Program-made: the position numbers and the translations under genes | In this document: positions 25,009 through 33,470 of the stretch, piece by piece | How the letters are laid out: each line of letters begins with the position of its first letter | Position numbering within the stretch: the first letter of the stretch is position 1 | Origin: Rhodobacter sp. NTK016B | GTDB taxonomy: Bacteria > Pseudomonadota > Alphaproteobacteria > Rhodobacterales > Rhodobacteraceae | NCBI RefSeq assembly: GCF_017303295.1 | Contig: NZ_JAFKOK010000002.1 | Span: 365,544 to 429,543 of the forward strand | Direction of reading: 5' to 3' | DNA: 64,000 bases | The notes under the pieces: generated by a model | The model's database searches: none | What the model saw: only the letters and a program-made list of their open reading frames with translations | Told to the model about the DNA's origin: nothing

Positions 25009-25974
25009 TCAGGCGGGCTGATAGGCGAAATCGTCGTTTTCGGCCTGACCGATCACGGTCCACAGGGTGGTGGCGCCGGCGCTGTTGTTGCGGATGTAAT
25101 GCGCCTGACCGGCCGGGGTACGCACCAGATCGCGCGGGCCCAGTTCGATCACCGCCTCGTTGCCGTTATCGTCCACCCAGACGACCTCGATCGAGCCTTC
25201 AAGGCACATGATGGCGTCTTCGACCTTGCGGGTGAAGGGCTTGAGCGTGCAGCGCGACGGAACGCCCCACATTTCCTTGCGGCAACTGTCGTTGTTCACC
25301 GCGCCCGGCGCGTCGCCGACATAGATCTTGCGGGTAAAGCCCGCGTCTTCCCAGATCGTCGGCAGCTCGGTGTGGCGCACGACGAATTTCGCCATCAGCT
25401 CTTGCAGCGGATGCGTGCCGTTGCGGTCGAAAGGCAGCGTCTTGCCCGGCTCGGCGCCGAACGAACGCGCCAGTTCTGCAGGGTGGTCCTTGGGGTGATA
25501 GCGATAGACCGGCGGCAGCGGCTTGCCCACATCGACCGAGATCGACATCAGCACCGGCTCGACCCCATCGACGCGGAAGCCATGCGCCACTTCGCGGGCG
25601 TTCAGGATCATGTCCTTGGGACCGAGATTGACCTCGACCACCTCGCCGTCCTTTTCCCAGCCGACGATCAGCGCACCGTCGATCATCAGGAAGCTCTCTT
25701 CGACCTCGTGGCTGTGGCACGCGGCATAGCGGCCCGGCTCTTTGTAGATCAGGCTCAGCGTGAAGTTCTCAGGCTTGATGGTGGTCGTGTCGCCGACCTT
25801 GGGCGAGCCCCCCGCACCGATATAGCGCATCTGCGCGCGCTCAAGCTCGGGGAAGCCCACATTCGACGGGAACGCTTTCCAGTCGAAGCTTTTGTCGACG
25901 AAACGCCCGGTGCCGGCATCGAGCGCGGATTGAAGATCGGAGACTGCGTTCTGAATGTTCATATTTGCACCCAT
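25009..25974 (-). CDS. bicupin protein, probable dioxygenase or isomerase
   Basis: This 321-aa protein has two cupin domains. The first (about residues 75-150) has CHSHEVEESFLMIDG, with two His and a Glu in cupin motif 1 positions, and REVAHGFR for motif 2. The second (about 235-315) has weaker metal ligands (EDAIMCLEG, GQAHYIRN). The layout resembles gentisate 1,2-dioxygenase and related bicupins. It is the first gene of the minus-strand operon ending in the Rieske genes and is divergent from an IclR gene. Start may be ATG 25974 or ATG 25962 (NIQNAV). Confidence 0.75.
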   Translation of the reverse strand: MGANMNIQNAVSDLQSALDAGTGRFVDKSFDWKAFPSNVGFPELERAQMRYIGAGGSPKVGDTTTIKPENFTLSLIYKEPGRYAACHSHEVEESFLMIDGALIVGWEKDGEVVEVNLGPKDMILNAREVAHGFRVDGVEPVLMSISVDVGKPLPPVYRYHPKDHPAELARSFGAEPGKTLPFDRNGTHPLQELMAKFVVRHTELPTIWEDAGFTRKIYVGDAPGAVNNDSCRKEMWGVPSRCTLKPFTRKVEDAIMCLEGSIEVVWVDDNGNEAVIELGPRDLVRTPAGQAHYIRNNSAGATTLWTVIGQAENDDFAYQPA

Positions 25975-26047
25975 TGTTCATGTTGGCTTGACACGACAAT
26001 AGCCAAAGGTGTTTCAAGGGGAACCAACCGTTTTACGGGTGAAACGC

Positions 26048-26794
26048 GTGAGTGATTCCAAAGACCCCTATCTCGTCCCCGGCCTGATGCGCGGGCTGGC
26101 CGTGCTGCAGGCCTTTACCCCGCTCAAGCCCGAGCTGACCCTGACCGGCATCGCCAAAGAGCTGGGCATCACCCGCTCGGCGGCGTTCCGTACCGTCCAT
26201 ACCCTTGTTTCCGAAGGCTATCTTCTGGCCACGCGCGAAGGCACCTGTTACCGGCTCGGCCCCGCCGTGGTGCGGCTGAGCTACGGCTATCACGCCAGCC
26301 GCGAATTGCTGGAAGTGGCGCAGCCGGTACTGGCAAAGGTGCGCGACCTGCACGACTGGTCCACGCATCTGGGCGTGTTGGACGGGCGCCATGTGCTGTA
26401 CCTGATGCGTCTGCCCGCGACGGGCGGGTTGTCGTCGCTGGTGCATGTCGGCAGCCGCCTGCCCGCCGCGACCACGGCGATGGGTCGCGTTCTGCTGTCG
26501 GGAAAACCCGAGAGTTTCCTGCGCAAGCTTTATGACGATCTCGAACCGCGCGCCATCGACGCGATCCTGACCCGCGCAGCCGAGGACCGCGAGACCGGGC
26601 ATGTCGCAGGCATCGGCAGTTTCGAGAGCGGCTTGTCGAGCATGGCCGCGCCGGTGCTGGACCTGACGGGCGAAGTCGTTGCCGCGATCAGCGCCACCCG
26701 CTCGACCGAAACGATCCCCGACGAGGTCGCCGCTTCGCTGAACGAGGCGGGCGACAAGATCAGCCGCGGACTGGGCTGGCGCCCCTCACACTGA
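26048..26794 (+). CDS. IclR-family regulator of the bicupin-Rieske operon
   Basis: This protein has about 248 residues from GTG 26048 (SDSKDP); earlier GTG codons at 26009 and 26039 are alternatives. An N-terminal winged helix (LTGIAKELGITRSAAFRTVHTL) precedes an IclR effector domain (from about residue 85; VGSRLPAATTAMGRVLL and GSFESGLSSMA are typical). It is divergent from the bicupin gene, with 73 bp between starts. That gap contains an inverted repeat GTTTCA (26011-26016) with TGAAAC (26040-26045), a candidate site. The binding motif of the first IclR regulon (TGTTC-N6-GAACA) is absent, so the two regulons are separate. Confidence 0.87.
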   Translation: MSDSKDPYLVPGLMRGLAVLQAFTPLKPELTLTGIAKELGITRSAAFRTVHTLVSEGYLLATREGTCYRLGPAVVRLSYGYHASRELLEVAQPVLAKVRDLHDWSTHLGVLDGRHVLYLMRLPATGGLSSLVHVGSRLPAATTAMGRVLLSGKPESFLRKLYDDLEPRAIDAILTRAAEDRETGHVAGIGSFESGLSSMAAPVLDLTGEVVAAISATRSTETIPDEVAASLNEAGDKISRGLGWRPSH

Positions 26795-26809
26795 GCGCGC
26801 GGGCCCGCG

Positions 26810-27718
26810 TCAGGCAAATTCCACCTCAGGCCCGGTATAGGTGGTCGCGGGCAGCAAACGGCCCTGTGCGAGTTCTTCCGCCACCATCGTGATTTCGTCC
26901 ATCACGGTTGCGGGGACATCGGGCGCCAGAGACAGCCGGATCGCATCGGTCGTGGCAAGCCCCATGGGCACCACAATGTCAGGCGAAATCCCGGCCAGCA
27001 TATCGCGAATCGCCCGTTCGACACCCCGGTCAATGCCTGCCATCGCCGAGCCCACGAAAACTGCCGGATCCACCGCGCACCAGTCGATCACATTGCCGAT
27101 CTGGCGGATTGCGGCGCTGCGGCAGGCCTCGATTGCCCCGGCGCGCGCGGCGTTGAGCATGGTGAAGAGGATATCAACCCCCTCGCCCGCCAGCGCTTCG
27201 GTCCAGGCGCGGGTGACAGTGCTGTCGTCCTGCGTGCCGCAAAAGCCCGTCAGTACCCGCACCGCCGGATCGGCCTGTGCGACACCCGACACGAAGGCCG
27301 CGCGCCCCTTGAGCCCGGGCGTGACCCGGTGGCCCGACAGATGCCCGACGATGCCGCTGCGCGTCATTCGTGCCGCCAGCACCCCGGCCAGAAACGCCGA
27401 TTCCTCCTGCAGCACATCGTAGCTGGCAAGGTTCGGCCCCGTCACCTCGCCCTGCACGACGGCGAAAGCGGTGTCGGGACGGGCGGCGGCGACGGCGGGC
27501 GTGACGCGGTTGCCCTGCCCGCCGACGATGATACAGCCATCGGCGCGCCCGGCGGTGGCCAGAAGCGCCTGCTCGATGGCGCGCTCTTCATACGGCAGGC
27601 CGGTGACGATCTCGATCTCGGCCCCCGGAATGTCGCGCGCGCGCTCGGCGCCCTGAAGGCCGCTTGCGTTGAAACCCTGATCGTGGAGCTCACCCACGAA
27701 AACGACAGCAATCTTCAT
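26810..27718 (-). CDS. BMP/Med-family ligand-binding protein without signal peptide
   Basis: This protein has 302 residues, start ATG 27718 (GAGGTA upstream). It has the Med/BmpA/PnrA fold: AVVFVGELHDQGFNAS at the N-terminus, then GGQGNRVTPAVA and NVIDWCAVDPAVF. Secreted members deliver nucleosides to ABC importers; this one starts directly with the first beta-strand and lacks any signal peptide or lipobox, so it should be cytoplasmic. No ABC genes are near. It is the last gene after the TctC gene, separated by a hairpin (27767-27787). A sensing or regulatory role is possible. Confidence 0.75.
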   Translation of the reverse strand: MKIAVVFVGELHDQGFNASGLQGAERARDIPGAEIEIVTGLPYEERAIEQALLATAGRADGCIIVGGQGNRVTPAVAAARPDTAFAVVQGEVTGPNLASYDVLQEESAFLAGVLAARMTRSGIVGHLSGHRVTPGLKGRAAFVSGVAQADPAVRVLTGFCGTQDDSTVTRAWTEALAGEGVDILFTMLNAARAGAIEACRSAAIRQIGNVIDWCAVDPAVFVGSAMAGIDRGVERAIRDMLAGISPDIVVPMGLATTDAIRLSLAPDVPATVMDEITMVAEELAQGRLLPATTYTGPEVEFA

Positions 27719-27766
27719 GCATATACCTCGGACACGAGCGGCCATGGGGGCGCTCGGGCAGAAAGG

Positions 27767-27787
27767 CCCGGGCGGCAGGCGCCCGGG
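27767..27787 (-). terminator. GC hairpin between tctC and the BMP-family gene
   Basis: A perfect 8-bp stem (27767-27774 with 27780-27787) with a 5-nt loop is followed on the minus strand by GCCTTTCTG. The short T run makes it a weak terminator or attenuator between the transporter genes and the BMP-family gene. Confidence 0.6.
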
Positions 27788-27829
27788 ATAAGGGTTCAGG
27801 AACGGAACGCGCGCGGCGACGGAACGCGG

Positions 27830-28795
27830 TCAGCCGCCATTCACATTCGCCGACAGGATCAGCGGGCGCCATGTCTCGATCGTGCCGCCGACAAAGCCGG
27901 TGAACTCATCGGAGGTCATCACGGTATGGGTGATCCCCCATTGCGCAAGCTGATCGACCACCGGCTGCATCTCCATGATGGCTTCGACCGTGTCGTGGAT
28001 GGTCTGCACCATCTCGGGATCCATCCCCGCAGGCCCCGACAGGCCGGTCCAGTTCTCGATCACCACGTCATAGCCCAGTTCACGGAAAGTGGGGATCTGC
28101 GGGAAAAGCGGCGAGCGCGCGGGCGCGGCCAGCGCCAGCGGCAGCGTCTCGCCATCGTTGATCAGGTCCCGGTTCTGCGCGAGCATGTCGTAATAGCTTT
28201 CCAGCACCCCGGCGCGGAAATCCTGAATCGCGGGCGCGCTGCCCTGATAGGGAACGTGGATCTGCTCGATCCCCAGCGCGCTGTCGACCGCCTGCCCCAG
28301 AATATGCGTGATCGAGCCCACGCCGGACGATCCATAGGTGATGCCGTGCTCGTTGGCATAGGCGATGAAGTCGTCAAGCGTGGCGATGCCCATCGTCGGC
28401 TGAACGTACAAAGCGGGGGTCGAGGCGCCGAGATAGGCGATATGGGTGAAGCCCGCCATCGGGTCATAGGGCAGGCTGTCGAACTGCGTAGGCGCGATGG
28501 TGAAGGGCGCGTTGTTGCCCAGAATCAGCGTCGTGCCGTCGGGCGCCTGCTGGGCTACGTAATCGGCCGCCACGGTGCCACCCGCGCCCGGACGGTTATC
28601 GACGACGGCACGCTGGCCGAATTCGCTTTCGAAATATTGCGCAAGGATACGCGCGATCAGGTCCGAGGTCCCGCCCGGCGGGAAGGTCACGACGATGCGC
28701 ACGGGCTCGTCGGTCCATGCGCCCGGCTCGGCCAGCGCGGTCGAGCCCATCAGGGCGGCGGCAAGGGTCAGGGCAGTAGCAGCGCGAAAACTCAT
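27830..28795 (-). CDS. tctC: tripartite tricarboxylate transporter binding protein (TctC)
   Basis: This 321-aa periplasmic binding protein has a clear signal peptide ending in ALA (residue 22). The Bug/TctC fold is shown by VRIVVTFPPGGTSDLIARI near the N-terminus, the conserved Asp/Arg region VVDNRPGAGG and YGSSGVGSITHILGQ. It binds a carboxylate for the TctA/TctB permease encoded upstream on the minus strand. The start at 28795 is chosen because the signal peptide begins there. The ligand is unknown; the operon also carries uraD. Confidence 0.92.
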   Translation of the reverse strand: MSFRAATALTLAAALMGSTALAEPGAWTDEPVRIVVTFPPGGTSDLIARILAQYFESEFGQRAVVDNRPGAGGTVAADYVAQQAPDGTTLILGNNAPFTIAPTQFDSLPYDPMAGFTHIAYLGASTPALYVQPTMGIATLDDFIAYANEHGITYGSSGVGSITHILGQAVDSALGIEQIHVPYQGSAPAIQDFRAGVLESYYDMLAQNRDLINDGETLPLALAAPARSPLFPQIPTFRELGYDVVIENWTGLSGPAGMDPEMVQTIHDTVEAIMEMQPVVDQLAQWGITHTVMTSDEFTGFVGGTIETWRPLILSANVNGG

Positions 28796-28838
28796 CGGAA
28801 GGCAACCTTTGTTGGGAGGAGACGAAGAAACGAGGGGA

Positions 28839-30353
28839 TCATTCGGCCGAGCGCATCGCACCGCGCATCCGCCGCTTGGCGCGCAGGGCCGAAAGGATGG
28901 ACCAGACCAGAAGGACGACGGTCAGCACGATCAGCACGCCGCTGATCGGACGGGTCAGGAAGACGCTGGGATCACCGCGCGACAGCAGCATGGCACGGCG
29001 CAGTTGCTCTTCCATCATCGGGCCCAGCACGAAGCCGATCAGCAGCGGCGCGGGCTCGAAGCGGAACAGCCGCATCAGGTATCCCGCCCAGCCAAAGGCC
29101 AGCGTCAGCCAGACGTCGAAGACGTTGTTGTTGATCGAATAGACGCCGACGCAGATCAGCACGATGATCGTCGGGTACATGTATTTGTAGGGGATCTGCA
29201 GCAGCCGCACCCACAGCCCGATCAGCGGGATGTTGAGGATCAGCAAAAGAATGTTGCCGATCAGAAAGCTCGCCACGAGTCCCCAGAACAGGTCCGAATG
29301 ATCGACCAGCAGCCGCGGCCCCGGCACGATGCCGTGGATCATCAGCGCCCCGATCACCAGCGCCATCGAGGCCGAGCCGGGCACACCCAGCGTCAGCGTC
29401 GGGATAAAGGCGGTCTGCGTGGCCGAGTTGTTGGCCGCTTCGGGCACCGCGACGCCTTCGACCGCGCCCTGTCCGAAACGGGCGCGCGCAGGCGAGATCT
29501 TCTTTTCGACCGCATAGGCCACGGCCGAGGCCACGGTCTGCCCCGTGCCGGGCAGCGCACCGAAGAAACTGCCGATGCCGCCGCCGCGCAGGATCGGCGC
29601 GAACATTGCCTTCCATTCCGCGCGGGTCGGGTAGAATTGGCGGTAATCGATCTGGTTCTGATGCGCGCCCGAGGCATTGGCCTTGATCGACACGATCAGC
29701 TCGCCCACGCCGAACAGCCCCATCGCCACGATCACCAGCGACACGCCGTCGCGCAGTTCGGGAATGCCCATGGTGAAACGCTCGGCCCCGGTGGTGATGT
29801 CGACGCCGATCGTGCCCAGCATCAGCCCCGCGACGACCATCGCCACGCCCTTGACCGGCGAGCCGTTCGACACCGCCGAGGCCGCGACAAGGCCCAGCAG
29901 GATCACAGCGAAATACTCGGTCGGTCCGAAATTCAGCGCCAGCTGCGCCAGAACCGGCGCCAGCACCGCCATGACCACCATGCCGATCATGCCGCCCCCG
30001 AACGACGCGATGGCGCTGGCGAACAGGGCGACGCCCGCGCGGCCCTGCCGGGCCATCGGGTAGCCGTCGATACAGGTGATGGACGAAGACGGCGTGCCGG
30101 GGATGTTCATCAGGATCGACGCAATCGACCCGCCATATTCTGCGCCGTAATAGACGCCCGCGATCATCACCAACGCCGAGGTCGGCTCGAGATAGAAGGT
30201 CAGCGGTAGGATCATCGCAATCGCCGCCATCGAGCCGATGCCCGGCAACACGCCGATGAAGGTGCCCAGCGTCACGCCGATGAAGCAGTAAAGCAGGTTC
30301 TCGGGCTGCAGCGCGACCAGAAGTCCGTGGCTGAATCCGGCGATGATATCCAT
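28839..30353 (-). CDS. tctA: tripartite tricarboxylate transporter large permease (TctA)
   Basis: This 504-aa membrane protein has about 11-12 transmembrane segments and the TctA hallmarks LPGIGSMAAIAMILPLTF, GSIASILMNIPGTPSS and GALPGTGQTVASAVAY, which are the paired glycine- and proline-rich re-entrant motifs. It forms the channel of the transporter with TctB. It starts 3 bp after the TctB stop. The gene order uraD-tctB-tctA-tctC is read on the minus strand. Confidence 0.95.
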   Translation of the reverse strand: MDIIAGFSHGLLVALQPENLLYCFIGVTLGTFIGVLPGIGSMAAIAMILPLTFYLEPTSALVMIAGVYYGAEYGGSIASILMNIPGTPSSSITCIDGYPMARQGRAGVALFASAIASFGGGMIGMVVMAVLAPVLAQLALNFGPTEYFAVILLGLVAASAVSNGSPVKGVAMVVAGLMLGTIGVDITTGAERFTMGIPELRDGVSLVIVAMGLFGVGELIVSIKANASGAHQNQIDYRQFYPTRAEWKAMFAPILRGGGIGSFFGALPGTGQTVASAVAYAVEKKISPARARFGQGAVEGVAVPEAANNSATQTAFIPTLTLGVPGSASMALVIGALMIHGIVPGPRLLVDHSDLFWGLVASFLIGNILLLILNIPLIGLWVRLLQIPYKYMYPTIIVLICVGVYSINNNVFDVWLTLAFGWAGYLMRLFRFEPAPLLIGFVLGPMMEEQLRRAMLLSRGDPSVFLTRPISGVLIVLTVVLLVWSILSALRAKRRMRGAMRSAE

Positions 30354-30356
30354 AGC

Positions 30357-30854
30357 TCAGATCCCCTTGAACGCATCAAAAGGCAGGCCCAGCGCACCGA
30401 TGAACAGCCCCCAGCAGCCCAAGGCCACGATCCCGCCCAGCAACAGCTTGCCCCGCCATGGCAGGCTGGGGTCCGGCAGGCTGGCGATGATGACGGTCAG
30501 GAACACGCCGGGCACCAGCCCGATGCGCTCGACGCTGGCGGCAAAGACCATCAGCGCCGCGCCAATGGCGGCGAAGGCCAGCCAGTCGGGCCGTTCGGCA
30601 TCCGAGGTGTCGCGCAGATCCATGAAGATGATCGCCACCGACAACAGCGCCAGCGCGAGCCCGGTAAGGACCGGAAATGCCCCGGTCCCCAGACGGCGCG
30701 GCGAACCGACGCCAAGCGCGATCCCGCCCCAGATGAAAACCACGCTCAGCGCCAGCAGCGCCACGCCACCCAGCGCGCCCAGCCATGCATGGGGCGGGCT
30801 TGCGGTGTCCTCGGCCTTCTGAAGCCGCTGAAAGAAAGAGATGACGCTGGGCAT
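30357..30854 (-). CDS. tctB: tripartite tricarboxylate transporter small permease (TctB)
   Basis: The protein has 165 residues from ATG 30854, preceded by GAAAGGA. An ATG at 30890 overlapping the uraD stop (TGATG) would add 12 residues and is possible. Four hydrophobic helices are visible (WLGALGGVALLALSVVFIWG, PVLTGLALALLSVAIIFM, two more in the C-terminal half), with the TctB pattern G-S/P-R-L-G-T-G-x-F-P after helix 1 (GSPRRLGTGAFP). It is the small subunit of the TTT permease. Confidence 0.87.
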   Translation of the reverse strand: MPSVISFFQRLQKAEDTASPPHAWLGALGGVALLALSVVFIWGGIALGVGSPRRLGTGAFPVLTGLALALLSVAIIFMDLRDTSDAERPDWLAFAAIGAALMVFAASVERIGLVPGVFLTVIIASLPDPSLPWRGKLLLGGIVALGCWGLFIGALGLPFDAFKGI

Positions 30855-30889
30855 GGCCGGTCCTTTCGGGGCAGAGATCGGGAAAACCA

Positions 30890-31438
30890 TCACACGGCCT
30901 CCCCGATGCGGGAGCCGCCTGTCAGCCGAGCCAAGCGCGCCGTCGCCACCGAAACAACTTCGCTCAACGCGCGCGCCATCTCTTCCGAGGGGGCGTTTTT
31001 CAGCCTGCCTTCGAACTGGGCGAGAACCGCGTCGAGATCCTGCATCGCGTGCAGCGCGATGATGAAGGGATAGCTAAACCGCTGCGAATACTGGCGATTA
31101 AGCTCGAACAACCGCGCCGCGATTGCGGGCGCAGGCTGCGCAAGCCCAAGGCGACCCTGCTCTCCCTGCGACGCGGCGGTCATCGTCTCGGGCGTTGCGG
31201 GGGCAAGCTCGGGATGGGCGCGCAGCAGCAGCAGGCGCTCGTCTTCAGCCAGAGCGGTGATTGTCGCGCGCAGGGCGGCGGCAAGCTGCTCGCGATCGGC
31301 GAAAGGCCGTGCGAGCGCGATACGACGGGCCAACCACGGCGAACGCTCGACCACCGGCGCCAGCATCGCGGCGGCATCGTCGAGCGAGGCGGCATTGAGC
31401 GCGGCAATCGAAAGCGGGGTGGGTTGGCGGTCGGTCAT
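30890..31438 (-). CDS. uraD: OHCU decarboxylase (UraD family)
   Basis: This 182-aa all-helical protein has the UraD signatures RAHPEL (catalytic His in the HPEL box), LNRQYSQRFSYPFIIA and a following Arg-rich end. UraD decarboxylates 2-oxo-4-hydroxy-4-carboxy-5-ureidoimidazoline to S-allantoin in urate breakdown. It is the first gene of the Tct operon and is divergent from a LysR gene. No uraH, uricase or allantoinase lies nearby, so the operon may import a ureide or related acid, or this UraD may have a different substrate. Confidence 0.85.
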   Translation of the reverse strand: MTDRQPTPLSIAALNAASLDDAAAMLAPVVERSPWLARRIALARPFADREQLAAALRATITALAEDERLLLLRAHPELAPATPETMTAASQGEQGRLGLAQPAPAIAARLFELNRQYSQRFSYPFIIALHAMQDLDAVLAQFEGRLKNAPSEEMARALSEVVSVATARLARLTGGSRIGEAV

Positions 31439-31515
31439 GGGGAGGTCCCTGTGGCTGTCCGGAGAAGCCTAGCCAAGAAAAGCATTGCCAACTATTTCAA
31501 TCGGGGTCAGTCTGC

Positions 31516-31543
31516 ATTCGCAAAATCAGAATGGCTTGCGAAT
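31516..31543 (+). promoter_or_regulatory. inverted repeat overlapping the LysR start
   Basis: The arms ATTCGCAA (31516-31523) and TTGCGAAT (31536-31543) are perfect over 8 bp and spaced by 12 bases. The right arm includes the ATG of the LysR gene at 31542. The position in the divergent uraD/LysR gap suggests autoregulation by the LysR protein; function inferred. Confidence 0.55.
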
Positions 31544-32486
31544 GGCCCTGCACCTTGTTCCCCGCGCCCTGCTGTATCTCGAGACCGTGGCCCGGCTTGG
31601 CTCGATCCAGGCGGCGTCGCGGGCGCTGGGGATTGCAGCCTCGGCCATCGACCGGCAGGTCATCGCGCTGGAAGACGCCTGTCAGGCGCCGCTTTTCGAA
31701 CGCCATCCGCGCGGAATGCGGCTGACCACGGCGGGCGAATCCATGGTGCTGCTGGCGCGGCGCTGGCAGGACGATGCCGAACGGCTGGACGCCGAGTTGC
31801 GCGAAATGCGCGGCGAACAATACGGCACCGTGCGGCTGGGCGCGATGGACAGCCTGTCCAACAGCGTGCTGCCGATGCTGGTCGACACCATCGCGCGCGA
31901 TCATCCGCGCATCCATCTTGCCATCGAGATCCTGTCACCGCCCAAGGCCGCCACCGATCTCGACAGCGGCGCGATTGATCTGGCCATCGTCTTCAACCTG
32001 CCCGCCGACCGCTGGCGCCACGTCTTGTGGAGCGCGCCGCTGCCCTTCGGCTGCATCGTCGGGCCGGGCCACCCGCTGTGGGGCGCGCCCGAAACCACCC
32101 TGAACGAGGCCGCGCGCTTTCCGATGGCTGCCCAAAGCCGCGATCTGCCAGTGCGGGAGTATCTCGACCGCCGCTATGGCTGGCTGTTCGACCCGGTCGA
32201 GCCGGTGCTGGTGTCGAATTCGCAGCAATTGATGAAAAAGGCCCTGCGACAGGGGCGGCTGATGTCGATCACCTCGGAACTGACGGCGATTTCGGAACTG
32301 CGCGCGGGCGAGCTGTGGTTTTCTCAACTGACCGATCCGGGCCTGAAACCGCAGACGATCTCGGTCGCGGTCGATGCCCGCCGCCCGCTGCTGCGCGCCG
32401 CAAGGCTGGTGGGGGATGCGCTGTCATCCATCGTCGCGACCGAACTCTCCGCCCGCCGGGCCGAGGCGGACCGCGCCGGAACGTGA
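31542..32486 (+). CDS. LysR-family regulator next to uraD-tct operon
   Basis: This 314-aa LTTR has an N-terminal winged HTH (residues 5-65; LGSIQAASRALGIAASAIDRQV) and a substrate-binding domain starting near 85 (GTVRLGAMDSLSNSVLP). It is divergent from uraD, so it probably controls the uraD-tctBAC operon. Start ATG 31542 fits the usual LTTR start of about 15 residues before the HTH; an alternative TTG at 31485 would add 19 residues. The ATG lies within an 8-bp inverted repeat, suggesting translational or transcriptional autoregulation. Confidence 0.87.
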   Translation: MALHLVPRALLYLETVARLGSIQAASRALGIAASAIDRQVIALEDACQAPLFERHPRGMRLTTAGESMVLLARRWQDDAERLDAELREMRGEQYGTVRLGAMDSLSNSVLPMLVDTIARDHPRIHLAIEILSPPKAATDLDSGAIDLAIVFNLPADRWRHVLWSAPLPFGCIVGPGHPLWGAPETTLNEAARFPMAAQSRDLPVREYLDRRYGWLFDPVEPVLVSNSQQLMKKALRQGRLMSITSELTAISELRAGELWFSQLTDPGLKPQTISVAVDARRPLLRAARLVGDALSSIVATELSARRAEADRAGT

Positions 32487-32583
32487 CGGGCCTGTCCCGC
32501 GTACACTTCCCCTGCCCCGCGCGACATGCCACCGTCTGTGCCGGGCCGCTAACGGGCCCGCGCGACGCAACCGAAGGACCAAG

Positions 32584-33378
32584 ATGTTCAGACTGGACGG
32601 AAAGATCGCCCTGATCGTCGGCTGCGGTGCGCCGGGGGACGGTGTGGGGAACGGGCAGGCGATTGCCGTGGCGATGGCGCGACAGGGCGCGGCGATCTAT
32701 GGCCTCGACCGCGACCTTGCGGCTGCAGAGCGCACAGCACAGCAGATCCGCGGTGAAGGCGGGCAGGTGACGGTCCGGCAGGCCGACGCGACCCTGTCGT
32801 CCGACCTGAACGCGGCGGTGCAGGCCTGTCTCGACCAGCACGGGCGCATCGACATCCTTGTGAACAATGTGGGCCAGTCCGAGCCCGGCGATCCCGGCAC
32901 GATGGCTGAAGAGACGTGGAACGCGCAGCTTGATCTCAACCTCAACACCGCGTTCCTTGGCTGCAAGGCCGTGCTGCCGGTGATGGAGCGTCAGGGCGCG
33001 GGCGCGATCGTCAATGTCTCGTCCATTGCCGGGCTTCGCTATATCGGCAAGCCTCAGGTCGGATACGCAGCGGCGAAGGCGGCGCTGATGCAGATGACCA
33101 AGACCACAGCGGTGATCTATGCCGAGCGCGGCATCCGGCTGAACTGCGTGGTGCCGGGGCTGATCTTCACGCCACTGGTCAAACGTCTGGCCGACAAATA
33201 CGCGGGCGGCGAATACGAGGCCTTCGTGCAGAAGCGCCACGATCAGGTGCCGATGAAACGGATGGGCAGTGCATGGGACGTGGCCCATGCCGCCGTTTAC
33301 CTTGCTTCGGACGAAGCGGGCTATGTCACCGCGCAATGTCTGGTCATCGACGGCGGGATCACCGAAACGACGCCCTGA
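32584..33378 (+). CDS. SDR-family oxidoreductase
   Basis: This 264-aa classical SDR starts with MFRLDGK and the cofactor loop GCGAPGDGVGNGQA, longer than the usual TGxxxGxG. NNVGQ and the catalytic Ser (NVSSIAG), Tyr and Lys (GYAAAKAA) are present, and the C-terminus CLVIDGGI is standard. It follows the LysR gene and lies ahead of the MarR-regulated ferredoxin gene, from which it is separated by that operator. The substrate is unknown; the family is firm. GAAGGACCAAG precedes the ATG. Confidence 0.88.
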   Translation: MFRLDGKIALIVGCGAPGDGVGNGQAIAVAMARQGAAIYGLDRDLAAAERTAQQIRGEGGQVTVRQADATLSSDLNAAVQACLDQHGRIDILVNNVGQSEPGDPGTMAEETWNAQLDLNLNTAFLGCKAVLPVMERQGAGAIVNVSSIAGLRYIGKPQVGYAAAKAALMQMTKTTAVIYAERGIRLNCVVPGLIFTPLVKRLADKYAGGEYEAFVQKRHDQVPMKRMGSAWDVAHAAVYLASDEAGYVTAQCLVIDGGITETTP

Positions 33379-33421
33379 TGCCGCCCCCGCAAGGGCGCTC
33401 GGGCCTCTCTGACATTGATAG

Positions 33422-33451
33422 TTGCACCATAAACGAGTTTATTGTTAAACT
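33422..33451 (+). promoter_or_regulatory. promoter with MarR-type palindrome, site A
   Basis: TTGCAC (33422-33427), 17 bases, TTAAAC (33445-33450) form a promoter, and a perfect palindrome AGTTTA-N4-TAAACT spans 33436-33451 over spacer and -10. The ferredoxin gene starts 20 bp downstream. The same promoter-operator layout precedes the P450 gene (36137-36166). Confidence 0.75.
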
Positions 33452-33470
33452 TTGTGCCGGAGGATTACGC

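Noticed and set aside
26798..26809. CGCGGGCCCGCG palindrome as a terminator between convergent genes
   Set aside because: It has no loop and no T tail; ordinary GC palindrome.
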